NCBI GenBank assembly: GCA_900317905.1 | Contig: ONIN01000003.1 | Coordinates: 62,001-126,000 of the forward strand | Reading direction: 5' to 3' | Origin: an uncultured Eubacteriales bacterium | GTDB lineage: Bacteria; Bacillota; Clostridia; Oscillospirales; Oscillospiraceae | Length of the DNA stretch: 64,000 bases | Shown: positions 56,987 through 64,000 of the stretch, piece by piece | Position numbering within the stretch: the stretch's first letter is position 1 | Layout of the letters: the number at the start of each line of letters is the position of its first letter | Program-made: the position numbers and the translations under genes | The notes under the pieces: model-generated | Databases searched by the model: none | Told to the model about the DNA's origin: nothing | Seen by the model: the letters and a program-made list of their open reading frames with translations, nothing else

Positions 56987-57561
56987 CTTACAAAGCTTAC
57001 CTCTTTGATCACATCGAGCCGCGAAGGCCAATTCGTGTCCTCCAGCAGCCAGCCGGAGGCGCAGGGCGTCTGCCACTTAAAATAGTCCTTTTCCGGGTGT
57101 CCCCAGCGGGAGAGCGCCGCCATCTGCGTGCCGCCGTGGGCGACGATCAGGAGATCGGAGGCGCCTTCTGCTCGCTCCCGCTCCACGAGGGCGGCGAAGG
57201 CGGTCTGCACACGCGCGGAAAAGCCCGCTCGCTCTTCGCCGTCCGGGCATTTGCCGACGCAGCCGCCGTCCACCCACGCGCGATAAGCAGGGTCGTTCTC
57301 CATCTCCCACCAGCCGCGGCCCTCGAAGGCGCCGAAGTCCATCTCGCGCAATTCCGGCACGGAAATCTTCTCCGCGCGCGGAAAGAGCACCTCCGCCGTC
57401 TCCCGGGCGCGCAGCAGCGGCGAATGATAGACGCGCGCGAAGCGGTCATCCGGCCGCAGGGCGAGCCTCCCCGCCTCACAAAGCGGCGTGTCGGTGACGC
57501 CCTGATAGCGCTTTTCTTCCCCCAGGGCGGTGAGGCCGTGGCGGATCAGCCAGATGCGCAT
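56983..57561 (-). CDS. cobC: Histidine phosphatase, probable alpha-ribazole phosphatase
   Basis: The 192-residue protein belongs to the histidine phosphatase superfamily. The phosphohistidine motif RHG follows IWLI at residues 7-9. YHSPLLRARETAE, ELREMDFGAFEG and the second histidine in IVAHGGTQMA are present. In this operon the likely task is removing the 5'-phosphate from alpha-ribazole phosphate or adenosylcobalamin phosphate (CobC). Substrate assignment rests on context. The start at 57561 follows AAAGGGGAG and overlaps the previous gene by 16 nt. Confidence 0.87.
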   Translation of the reverse strand: MRIWLIRHGLTALGEEKRYQGVTDTPLCEAGRLALRPDDRFARVYHSPLLRARETAEVLFPRAEKISVPELREMDFGAFEGRGWWEMENDPAYRAWVDGGCVGKCPDGEERAGFSARVQTAFAALVERERAEGASDLLIVAHGGTQMAALSRWGHPEKDYFKWQTPCASGWLLEDTNWPSRLDVIKEVSFVR

Positions 57562-57890
57562 GGCCACTCCCCTTTCAGCAGCTGCGGCAGCCCGCAGCAG
57601 ACGCGGATGACGGTGTCGGCCCGTTCGGCCAGCAGGCAGGAAAGCCTTCCCGCCGCCTCGCGCTGTGCCCGCGCGCGGGCGTCCATCGGCACCACGCCGC
57701 CGCCGATCTCGGTGGCGATCACGATCTCCCGCGCCGAGAGCTGATCGGCCAGCGCCTCCAGATCCGCGCCGGGGTCAACATTTTGCACGTCCCAGACGGC
57801 GCGGTTTTTCAGCTCCGCTTCCGAGAGACCCAGCGCGGATCGGATATAGGCGCGTTTTCCCGCATAGAGCGGGCCGGTGATGAAAATCAT
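57546..57890 (-). CDS. Short CobU-like protein with degenerate P-loop
   Basis: Only 114 residues long, this protein resembles the two ends of CobU. The N-terminal MIFITGPLYAGKRAY keeps the glycines and lysine of the P-loop but has Arg where Ser or Thr should follow. The C-terminal EIGGGVVPMDARARAQREAAGRL and ADTVIRVCCGLPQLLKG match CobU's final helices. The middle of CobU, including the guanylylated histidine segment, is missing. A full-length CobU is encoded 750 nt away in the same operon. This gene may be a reduced, regulatory or repurposed paralogue. Its start overlaps cobS (ATGA), and the reading frame is intact. Confidence 0.75.
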   Translation of the reverse strand: MIFITGPLYAGKRAYIRSALGLSEAELKNRAVWDVQNVDPGADLEALADQLSAREIVIATEIGGGVVPMDARARAQREAAGRLSCLLAERADTVIRVCCGLPQLLKGEWPCASG

Positions 57891-58648
57891 AATAATCTCT
57901 CCAAGTATTCAAACAGGCACAGCGTCAGCGCCATCCAAAGCTCCGACGCCTGCAGGAACCAGCCGCAGAGATCACCGGAGAGCCCGGAAAAATCCACCGT
58001 CGCCATGCGGTAACAGCGCCAGAACACCAGCGCCGCGGGCAGGAGCATGACCGCGCCGCCGGTAAGGATAAGCCCAGCGCTCAAAAAAACCGTGAGCACG
58101 ATGAGCGCATGGCGCAGCCTGGTCCGATCCGCCGCCTCTGCGAAGCTGCGGGCAAGTCCGCTTCCCTCTGCGAGGGGGAAACAGGCCAGCGAAAGCGCGG
58201 AGAGTGTGCGGCTCAGCAGGAAGAGACACACGATCGCCCAGCCGCGAAAGTCCGGCAGGCTCGTCCAGACGGCGAGGCTCACGATGAGATAGACCCCGAT
58301 CCGGATCGCCGCGAAGGCGCCGAGGTGCGGATCTTTCAAGATCTCGCGCTTTTTTTCAGGTTCGGCGTGGCTCGCCTGGGCGTCCGCCACGTCAGCGTAG
58401 CCGTCCATGTGGATCCCGCCAGTGAGCAGGATCGGCAGCACCGCAAGCCCTGCGCCCCGCGCAAGCAGCGGCAGCCCCAGAAGCCCGCAGAGGTAGACCC
58501 ACAGGCAGCACACGCCGCCGATCACGGCGCCGACAAGCGGGAAAGCCAGCAGCGACCAGCGCATGTTCTCCCGCGTCCATTCGATCTGCGGCATCGGCAG
58601 CGCCGAGTACATGGAAAAGGCCACGATGATCGTTTGCAGCACTACCAT
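57887..58648 (-). CDS. cobS: Adenosylcobinamide-GDP ribazoletransferase
   Basis: CobS joins adenosylcobinamide-GDP with alpha-ribazole or its phosphate in the membrane. The 253 residues form six or seven hydrophobic helices. The family motif is GGIHMDGYADVADA (around 75-90), with KDPHLGAFAAI following and FSGLSGDLCGW near the C-terminus. Its N-terminus overlaps the full-length cobU by 7 nt. Confidence 0.93.
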   Translation of the reverse strand: MVVLQTIIVAFSMYSALPMPQIEWTRENMRWSLLAFPLVGAVIGGVCCLWVYLCGLLGLPLLARGAGLAVLPILLTGGIHMDGYADVADAQASHAEPEKKREILKDPHLGAFAAIRIGVYLIVSLAVWTSLPDFRGWAIVCLFLLSRTLSALSLACFPLAEGSGLARSFAEAADRTRLRHALIVLTVFLSAGLILTGGAVMLLPAALVFWRCYRMATVDFSGLSGDLCGWFLQASELWMALTLCLFEYLERLL

Positions 58649-59157
58649 GGGAGCGCTCCTTTCAGTACATTCGGAAGGCCGCAGACCACTTCCGCGACGG
58701 TGTCCGCCTCGGCGGCGAGAGTGCGGTTCAGCCAGGCAAGCTCCGCGAGATAGTCCGCCGTCTCGCCCGCATAATCCGCGCCGCCGGAGAAGACCTCGTT
58801 GGTCACAAGGATCAGGTTTTCACACCGCCCACGCACGGATTGAACGCCCCGTAGCGCGGCCTCGCTGCCGCCGCCGGAGGGGGAAAACAGTTCGTTTGCG
58901 AGCAGATTCGACAGATCCTCCAGCAGCACCGTCGAGTCGGACGGAAGGTCCGCGTTCCACAGCGCGGTGGGCGCTTCGACGGTCTCGAAGCCCTTGCCCG
59001 CTCTCAGAGCGCGATGACGCTCTATGCGTCGGCGGCTCTCTTCGTCAAAAACCTCCATGGCGGCGAGATAGATGCGCGGCTGCGGCAGAGACACCGCCCA
59101 GCGCTCGGCCAGCGCGCTCTTGCCGCTGGCGCTGCCGCCGATGATCATGGCAAACAT
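58642..59157 (-). CDS. cobU: Adenosylcobinamide kinase/guanylyltransferase
   Basis: This bifunctional enzyme phosphorylates adenosylcobinamide and transfers GMP to it. The 171-residue protein has an intact P-loop GGSASGKS (7-14) and RRIERHRALR with the histidine (His48) that carries GMP. Further landmarks are VLLEDLSNLLANELF and VTNEVFSGG. The tail is AEEADTV-like with VCGLPNVLKG. It is the functional counterpart of the short CobU-like protein nearby. Confidence 0.94.
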   Translation of the reverse strand: MFAMIIGGSASGKSALAERWAVSLPQPRIYLAAMEVFDEESRRRIERHRALRAGKGFETVEAPTALWNADLPSDSTVLLEDLSNLLANELFSPSGGGSEAALRGVQSVRGRCENLILVTNEVFSGGADYAGETADYLAELAWLNRTLAAEADTVAEVVCGLPNVLKGALPW

Positions 59158-59161
59158 ACAA

Positions 59162-60214
59162 TCAACTCAATCTGGTATAAGGTTTGATGCCGCGCGCAGA
59201 GAAGGTGTCCCCGCCGGAATAGACCGCGAGGGCCATGTCCAGCAGCGGCATCGCGGCCACGGCACCGCTGCCCTCTCCGAGACGGAGCCCGGCGTCGATC
59301 AGCGGCCGCGTTCCGAGGGCCTCCAGTACAATTCTCCCGGCAGGCTCTGCGGAGACGTGGCTTGCCAGCATGGCGGCAGATGCCTCCGGGGAAAGACGCA
59401 CCGCGCACAGTGCCGCGGCGGCAGAGACGAATCCGTCGATCAATACCGGGAGCCTGGCTTCCGCCGCGCCGAGATAGGCGCCGCACATGGCGGCAAGATC
59501 CAGCCCGCCGACCTTTGTGAGCACGTCCACGGGGTCAGAGCGGTCCGGCGCGTTCACCTGCAGCGCGCTTTCGATCGCCCGGCGCTTGCGCAGAAGTCCC
59601 TCGTCAGAGAGGCCCGCGCCGCGGCCGGTGACGGCTTCCGCCGGAAGATCCAGCAGCGCCGCCGTGACGGCGGAGGCGGTGGTGGTGTTGCCGATGCCCA
59701 TCTCGCCGACGGCCAGGAGCTTCACGCCGGTGCGCGCCTGTTCTTTCGCGATCTCCGCGCCAGTGCGGATGGCGGAGAGGCATTGCGCCCGCGTCATGGC
59801 GGGGCCTTGGGTGATGTCACTTGTGCCGCGCAGGATATGGCAGTCCATCACGCCGGGCGGCGTCGGCTCACGCATGCCGATGTCCACCGCCTGCACTCTG
59901 CAGTCGGCAAGCTGCGCCATGGGGCAGACGGTGCTGCGCCCCTGAGAGAGCGCCGCGGCGACGGCAGCGGTCACCTCGCTGCCGCACTGGGAAACGCCCT
60001 GGGCGACCACGCCGTTGTCGGCGCAGAAGACGAGGAGCGTGCGCGGCTTGAGGGAGACCTCCGTGCTGCCGGTGAGCGCGGCGAGGTGCACGATCGCGTC
60101 CTCCAGCAGACCGAGACTGCCCAGCGGCTTGGCGAGGGAATCCCAGCGCGCCCGGGCTGCCGCGGCAGCGGCTTCGTCCGGCGCAGAAATATGAAAATGC
60201 TGTTCGTTCATCAT
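59162..60214 (-). CDS. cobT: Nicotinate-nucleotide-dimethylbenzimidazole phosphoribosyltransferase
   Basis: CobT activates the lower-ligand base as its alpha-ribotide. The 350 residues have RARWDSLAKPLGSLGLLEDA at the N-terminus. They also have VFCADNGVVAQGVSQCGSEVT, GEMGIGNTTTASAVTAALL, and VLTKVGGLDLAAMCGAYLGAAE. The tail LRLGEGSGAVAAMPLLDMAL carries the catalytic glutamate. ATG 60214 overlaps the cbiA stop (ATGA). The natural base used is unknown; no bza genes are in the window. Confidence 0.95.
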   Translation of the reverse strand: MMNEQHFHISAPDEAAAAAARARWDSLAKPLGSLGLLEDAIVHLAALTGSTEVSLKPRTLLVFCADNGVVAQGVSQCGSEVTAAVAAALSQGRSTVCPMAQLADCRVQAVDIGMREPTPPGVMDCHILRGTSDITQGPAMTRAQCLSAIRTGAEIAKEQARTGVKLLAVGEMGIGNTTTASAVTAALLDLPAEAVTGRGAGLSDEGLLRKRRAIESALQVNAPDRSDPVDVLTKVGGLDLAAMCGAYLGAAEARLPVLIDGFVSAAAALCAVRLSPEASAAMLASHVSAEPAGRIVLEALGTRPLIDAGLRLGEGSGAVAAMPLLDMALAVYSGGDTFSARGIKPYTRLS

Positions 60215-61533
60215 TGCTGACACGTCCTGACAAAGCGCTCGGCAAGGGGCATTTCCCCTCCCAGCGGCAGATGGGGAAAGCCCGCATAGAGCCGCGGCGC
60301 CGCAAAAGCGCAGGGCCATTGTCTGCCGTCCGGCTTCACAGAGCGGAGGTCGCAGCCGTTCTCGCTGCAGTCCCAATAGTGAAATTCGTGCACCGGCACA
60401 CGCTCGCCCGCGCGAAAGAGCATGGAATCCGTGTCCGTCTCGAGCCACGCGTAGCCGAATCGCTGCAGACGTTCGGTGCGCACGCCCGCCCCGGGGAGCA
60501 CGCCGCACATGGGGAAACCCTTGCCGTCCGTGTCCTCCAGCGAGGTCTGGAGATACAGAAATCCGCCGCACTCCGCGATGGTCGGAAGTCCGCTCTGCAC
60601 GGCGCTGCGGACAGCGGCGCGCATGGACTCGTTTTTGGAAAGCGTCTCGGCGTAGAGCTCCGGATAGCCGCCGCAGAGATACAGCCCGTCGATCTCCGGC
60701 GGGAGCGCATTGTCCCGCAGAGGGCTGAAAAAGACGACCTCCGCCCCGGCCTTGCGCAGGGCGTCGAGACTGTCGGCATAGGCAAAACAGAATGCCTCAT
60801 CCCGCGCGACGGCGATGCGGCAGCTTGCGGCGGCGGTGTACGTTTCGGCAGGAACGGTCTCACCCTCTGCCGCGATCGACAGCAGCCGGTCGAGATCGAC
60901 CGTGCGTTCCAGCTGCGCGGCGATGGCAGCAAACCGCGCCGTGAGCGCCTCGATCTCATCCGGCGTCTGCAGGCCGAGGTGACGGCTCTCGAGCTTCGCC
61001 TCTTCCATGGGCGGGAGATACCCCAGCACCGGAAGCCCGGTTTCGCGCTCCAGCATCGGCGTGAGATAATCTGCCAGGTGCGCCCTGCAGTCCGTGAGCA
61101 GCAGCCCCGCGATCTGGCTCGGCTGCCGGAACTGCAGCATGCCGCGCACCTGCGCCGCCAGCGAGAGGCCGACGCCCTTCGGCCGCAGCACGAGGATCAC
61201 GGGCGTGTCAGTCTTTGCGGCGACGTCCCAGGCGCTCGAGTCGGCAGAGCCGGCGACGCCGTCATAATAGCCCATGGCGCCCTCTAAAACGGCGATCTCG
61301 CCGGAGCACTGCATCAGGGAGCGGCGCACACCCGCCTCCCCCTGCAGAAAGAGGTCGAGATTGCGGCTCGGCACACCGAGCACGCGGGTGTGAAACATGG
61401 GGTCGATGTAATCCGGCCCGCACTTGTAGGCGCGCACGTCCATGCCGCGGCGCTTCAGCGCCTTAAGCAGCCCGCAGACGGCGACGGTTTTGCCCGCGCC
61501 GCTGTGCATGGCGGAGAGCATAATGCGCTTCAT
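60211..61533 (-). CDS. cbiA: Cobyrinate a,c-diamide synthase
   Basis: CbiA amidates the a and c side chains of cobyrinate with glutamine and ATP. The 440-residue protein has the N-terminal P-loop-like IMLSAMHSGAGKT and YKCGPDYIDPMFH. It also has EGAMGYYDG, VLRPKGVGLSLAAQVRGML, and GYLPPMEEAKLESRHLGL. The glutaminase domain shows GGYPELYAETLS and AECGGFLYL with the nucleophilic cysteine. The start overlaps the cbiET stop (ATGA). Confidence 0.95.
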   Translation of the reverse strand: MKRIMLSAMHSGAGKTVAVCGLLKALKRRGMDVRAYKCGPDYIDPMFHTRVLGVPSRNLDLFLQGEAGVRRSLMQCSGEIAVLEGAMGYYDGVAGSADSSAWDVAAKTDTPVILVLRPKGVGLSLAAQVRGMLQFRQPSQIAGLLLTDCRAHLADYLTPMLERETGLPVLGYLPPMEEAKLESRHLGLQTPDEIEALTARFAAIAAQLERTVDLDRLLSIAAEGETVPAETYTAAASCRIAVARDEAFCFAYADSLDALRKAGAEVVFFSPLRDNALPPEIDGLYLCGGYPELYAETLSKNESMRAAVRSAVQSGLPTIAECGGFLYLQTSLEDTDGKGFPMCGVLPGAGVRTERLQRFGYAWLETDTDSMLFRAGERVPVHEFHYWDCSENGCDLRSVKPDGRQWPCAFAAPRLYAGFPHLPLGGEMPLAERFVRTCQQ

Positions 61534-62711
61534 TCAGAGCACCCCACGATCAGATAAACCGGGTTTTGCGCGAGCATCATGTGTCCCGCGCCGGTGCTTC
61601 GACTGCGGGAGACGGCGAGCTGTGTGATCTCCGTGCGCCAGCCGAGGGCTTCCATCTCAGAAACCGCCCGCGAGAGCGTTTCGATCGTAATGGCAGTCGC
61701 GCAGAGGACGGCCTTCGGGTTCTTGTCATGGACAAGCTGCAGAATATCATGGAGTTTTCCGCCCGTGCCGCCGAGAAAGACCTTGTCCGGCGCGGGAAGC
61801 TCCCGGAGCGCGTCGGGGGCCTCGCCCGCGATCAGGCGGAGGTTCCACGCGCAGAATTTGGTTCGGTTTTGGTTCGCCGCGTCCAGCGCAGCCGGGTCGC
61901 GCTCGACGGCATAGACCGCGCCCGCAAGCTTGGAAAGCTCCACGCTCACGCTGCCGGTGCCGGCGCCCACATCCCAGCAGACGTCCTCCGGCGTGATCCC
62001 CAGGGCGGAGATCGCGGCGGCGCGGACAAGCTGCTTCGTCATCGGCACGCCCTCCACACGGGAGAACGCCTCGTCCGGCCAGCCCGGCGCCCGCGGCGGA
62101 ATGTGCGGCGCTGCTTCGATCAACAAAACGTTCAGCGGCGCGAAGGTCTGCGCCGCAACCTCGGCGGCAGGAGCAGAAACGATGCGCTCGGTTTCATAGC
62201 CGAGATTTTCCGCCACCGTGACGGTAAGCGCTCCCAGTCCCGCGTCCAACAGCGCGCGGCAGAGTGCTGCCGGAGCGTCCGCGCCGGAGGTGAGGACAAA
62301 AACGGGCCTGCCGCCGCAGAGGGCGCGGCGCACGTCAAAATCAATGCCGTGGGCGGAGCAGAGCATCCAGTCCTGCCACGGACGGCCCAGCCGCGCCGAG
62401 AGCATCTGCACGCTCGAAATGCCGGGCAGCACGCGCAGGTCGTGGCCTTCCAAAAGCGGCAGGAGCCTGCGCGCACCGGAATAAAACCCGGTGTCGCCGC
62501 TGAGAAGCACGCAGGCTTTTTCACAGTCTGCTTCTGATAGTATGGTTGCGATCCGCTCCGAGGAGATCTCCGCGACGGTTCTGCAGACGGGAGACAGGTC
62601 GTCCAGCAGACGCTTTGCGCCGATGACGAGCTCCGCCTCCGCAAGGGCTTTTTTTGCCTCCGCCGTGAGCGCGGCGCTGCCGCAGCCCACACCGAGAATC
62701 GTGATCGTCAT
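61530..62711 (-). CDS. cbiET: Fused precorrin-7 C5-/precorrin-6B C15-methyltransferase
   Basis: This 393-residue fusion corresponds to CbiE (residues 1 to about 200) plus CbiT (about 210-393), like CobL of the aerobic pathway. CbiE features are ITILGVGCGSAALT, LLSGDTGFYSGARRLLP and LPGISSVQMLSARLG. The CbiT half has MTKQLVRAAAISALGITPEDV, the SAM motif CWDVGAGTGSVSVELSKL, and FLGGTGGKLHDIL. The two domains methylate C5 and C15 and decarboxylate the acetate at C12. Both ends overlap neighbouring genes by 4 nt. Confidence 0.95.
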   Translation of the reverse strand: MTITILGVGCGSAALTAEAKKALAEAELVIGAKRLLDDLSPVCRTVAEISSERIATILSEADCEKACVLLSGDTGFYSGARRLLPLLEGHDLRVLPGISSVQMLSARLGRPWQDWMLCSAHGIDFDVRRALCGGRPVFVLTSGADAPAALCRALLDAGLGALTVTVAENLGYETERIVSAPAAEVAAQTFAPLNVLLIEAAPHIPPRAPGWPDEAFSRVEGVPMTKQLVRAAAISALGITPEDVCWDVGAGTGSVSVELSKLAGAVYAVERDPAALDAANQNRTKFCAWNLRLIAGEAPDALRELPAPDKVFLGGTGGKLHDILQLVHDKNPKAVLCATAITIETLSRAVSEMEALGWRTEITQLAVSRSRSTGAGHMMLAQNPVYLIVGCSE

Positions 62712-63475
62712 GGCTGTTCCTCCCCTGCTGCCGCGCGGAACTCTGTGGAGAAGTCCGGCGCGTAGAGACGGCTGCGTTCATAATCTCCGGCGAGAAAGCC
62801 GCCGATGAGCAGCAGCGCGGTTTTGGTGATGTTTTCGCGCTGACCGGTCTCGGCCAGCGTGCCGACCGTGCAGCGGCAGACGCGTTCCTCCGGCCATGTG
62901 GCCTTATAGACGATGGCGGCTGGCGTGTCCGGCGTATAAGCGCCCTTCAAAAGCTCTGCCTGCACGCCATCCAGCATGCCGGCGGAGAGGAAGATCGCCA
63001 TGGACGCCCCATGTGCGGCGAGTTTGGAGAGCTGTTCTGCCTCCGGCACCGGCGTGCGCCCCGCCATGCGCGTGAGGATCACAGTCTGGCTGACGCCGGG
63101 GAGCGTGAACTCCGCACCCAGCGCCGCCGCCGCGCCGAAAACGCTCGAGACGCCGGGCGTGACGGTGTAAGGGATGCCCATCCGGTCGAGGGCGTCCGTC
63201 TGCTCGCGGATGGCGCCGTAGACGCTGGGGTCGCCGGTGTGCAGGCGTACGGTGGTCTTCCCTGCCGCCTCGGCGTCTGCCATCAGACGCAGAACCTCCT
63301 CCAGCGTGAGAAAGGCGCTGTTGTGGATCTCGCAGTCCGGCCGGCAGTCTTCCAGAAGCGCGGGATTGACCAGACTTCCGGCGTAAATGACGACGTCCGC
63401 CTCCCGCAGCAGCTTCCGGCCCCGCACCGTGATCAGATCCGCCGCGCCGGGACCCGCGCCGATAAAATGCACCAT
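62708..63475 (-). CDS. cbiF: Cobalt-precorrin-4 (C11) methyltransferase
   Basis: CbiF methylates C11. The 255-residue tetrapyrrole methylase has VHFIGAGPGAADLITVRGRKLL at the start, DVVIYAGSLVNPALL, and LHTGDPSVYGAIREQ in the SAM site. PGVSSVFGAAAALGAEFTLPGVSQTVILTR follows further along. GGAG lies 8 nt before ATG 63475. It is the first gene of the operon, directly behind the cobalamin riboswitch. Confidence 0.95.
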   Translation of the reverse strand: MVHFIGAGPGAADLITVRGRKLLREADVVIYAGSLVNPALLEDCRPDCEIHNSAFLTLEEVLRLMADAEAAGKTTVRLHTGDPSVYGAIREQTDALDRMGIPYTVTPGVSSVFGAAAALGAEFTLPGVSQTVILTRMAGRTPVPEAEQLSKLAAHGASMAIFLSAGMLDGVQAELLKGAYTPDTPAAIVYKATWPEERVCRCTVGTLAETGQRENITKTALLLIGGFLAGDYERSRLYAPDFSTEFRAAAGEEQP

Positions 63476-63491
63476 AACCTTCACTCCAAAT

Positions 63492-63527
63492 AAAAATGCC
63501 GTGTCCGCCAAAAAAACGGGCACGGCA
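63492..63527 (-). terminator. Terminator of the cobalamin riboswitch expression platform
   Basis: TGCCGTGTCCG/CGGGCACGGCA (63497-63507 and 63517-63527) pairs almost fully and is followed on the minus strand by ATTTTTATTT, just before the cbiF ribosome site. A second small stem GGCGCAGT/ACTGCGCC (63532-63548) precedes it and may be part of the switching structure. Confidence 0.85.
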
Positions 63528-63584
63528 AACGGGCGCAGTGACTGCGCCAATTATAACGTGTATCCCGGTTCCGGCAGGAGCACC

Positions 63585-63697
63585 GCTTTTCTCTCATGTA
63601 TCTGACTTATCTTCTCGATCCAGGAAGCTTCACAGTGACCGACTCGCCGGGCATTTCACCCGATTCCATGTGCCTGATTCCCAGGGCAGAGAAAAGC
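63585..63697 (-). ncRNA. Cobalamin riboswitch aptamer
   Basis: The minus-strand RNA carries the family's conserved core: GGAAUCGGGUGAAAUGCCCG, then a GUCGGUCACUGUGA element and the B12-box-like AAGUCAGAUAC. The ends pair perfectly over 10 bp to form P1 (63585-63594 with 63688-63697). It lies between the promoter and the terminator, so high cobalamin should switch off the whole operon. Confidence 0.93.
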
Positions 63698-63716
63698 ATC
63701 GTATGTGATTTGGTTT

Positions 63717-63745
63717 ATTATAGCCTGTTTTTCGGGATTTGTCAC
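63717..63745 (-). promoter_or_regulatory. Promoter of the cobalamin operon
   Basis: Minus-strand GTGACA (63740-63745), a 17-nt spacer and TATAAT (63717-63722) begin transcription about 15 nt before the riboswitch aptamer. Confidence 0.85.
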
Positions 63746-63769
63746 GAACTTTATCAGAAGGACGGCAAA

Positions 63770-63811
63770 TAAAAAACTCGCCTGTCTTTCCGAAGAAAAA
63801 CAGGCGAGTTT
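63770..63811 (-). terminator. Terminator upstream of the cobalamin operon
   Basis: AAACTCGCCTGT/ACAGGCGAGTTT (63774-63785 and 63800-63811) with a 14-nt loop is followed on the minus strand by TTTATTTG. It should end a minus-strand gene lying beyond the right edge, and shares 26 nt with the terminator at the far end of the operon. Confidence 0.85.
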
Positions 63812-64000
63812 GGCAGGAATAGAAGGCTTCGAAGCGCCAAACTGTTCTGACCTCAAAGGGCTTTGCCGATGCCGGCGCAGACGGCGCTTCCCGGCTGCAT
63901 GGAAATGCTTGGGAAAGCTGTTTTTTCTGTTATAACCGGCCGGTTCAGAGAAAAAAGCGTTTGTGCAGAGATTGGCGCAAAGGCGCGGAGATCGCGATGA
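63812..64000. other. Right-edge region, possible gene end
   Basis: The terminator just to the left implies that a minus-strand gene ends here. Two minus-strand frames could be its tail: one ending PGSAVCAGIGKAL near 63862 and another ending SLHKRFFL near 63948. Neither is recognisable, and no other feature is seen. Confidence 0.3.

Noticed and set aside
63656..63856. A 66-codon minus-strand frame near the right edge
   Set aside because: It runs through a terminator hairpin, the cobalamin promoter and part of the riboswitch, so it is not a credible gene.
63705..63935. A 76-codon plus-strand frame near the right edge
   Set aside because: It crosses the same terminator and promoter, has no ribosome site, and shows no family resemblance.

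Overview
The window looks like chromosome from a high-GC, anaerobic, Gram-positive member of the Clostridia, probably an Oscillospiraceae/Ruminococcaceae-type gut bacterium. This is inferred from several things: sigma-A-type promoters with strong GGAGG ribosome sites, frequent TTG and GTG starts, three lipoproteins with lipoboxes, an Asp23/YloV pair, a BspA-type surface protein, the anaerobic (cobalt-early) B12 pathway, and GC-rich hairpin repeats between genes. I saw no rRNA or tRNA gene, CRISPR array, transposase or phage gene.

Left part (1-31 kb) is mostly housekeeping. It holds panB (pantothenate), gdhA (glutamate dehydrogenase), a ribbon-helix-helix protein and clpB. Next come a response regulator, histidine kinase and M29 aminopeptidase that are translationally coupled, a MATE exporter, an aminotransferase, Asp23 with a FakA/YloV-like protein, and a TcdA-like/TtcA-like tRNA-modification pair. 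A long minus-strand operon follows: pyrH, frr, uppS, cdsA, dxr, rseP, an MFS transporter, a GNAT acetyltransferase and tadA. After it lie a PheB-like ACT protein, an ammonium transporter fused to a PII domain, two tandem secreted C39 peptidases and a YitT membrane protein.

Middle part (30-44 kb) is surface biology. A broken S-layer/carbohydrate-binding gene lies next to a single 12.4-kb gene. That gene encodes a 4140-residue secreted protein with BspA leucine-rich repeats, Fn3-like domains, a PKD domain, a large helical region and an Ig-like C-terminal array of six 267-bp units in exact register.

Right part (43.9-63.7 kb) is one apparent 20-kb minus-strand operon for cobalamin. It starts behind a cobalamin riboswitch with a terminator. 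It encodes CbiF, CbiET, CbiA, CobT, CobU, CobS, a short CobU-like protein, CobC, CbiB, CobD, CbiP, CbiC, a Cys-rich small protein, CbiD, CbiG, CbiH and CbiJ. It ends with an export/import module: a lipoprotein CbiK, a two-domain NEAT-like lipoprotein, and a BtuF/FhuD-type importer whose ATPase carries an extra C-terminal domain. Most junctions overlap by 1-4 nt, so translation is probably coupled. CbiL (C20 methyltransferase), the corrinoid adenosyltransferase and the early tetrapyrrole genes are absent from the window.

Most notable for follow-up are the surface-anchored chelatase/binding-protein/importer module, the giant repeat protein, the degenerate CobU paralogue, the Amt-PII fusion with an ANTAR-like leader hairpin, and two related intergenic elements that differ by a 135-bp foldback segment.
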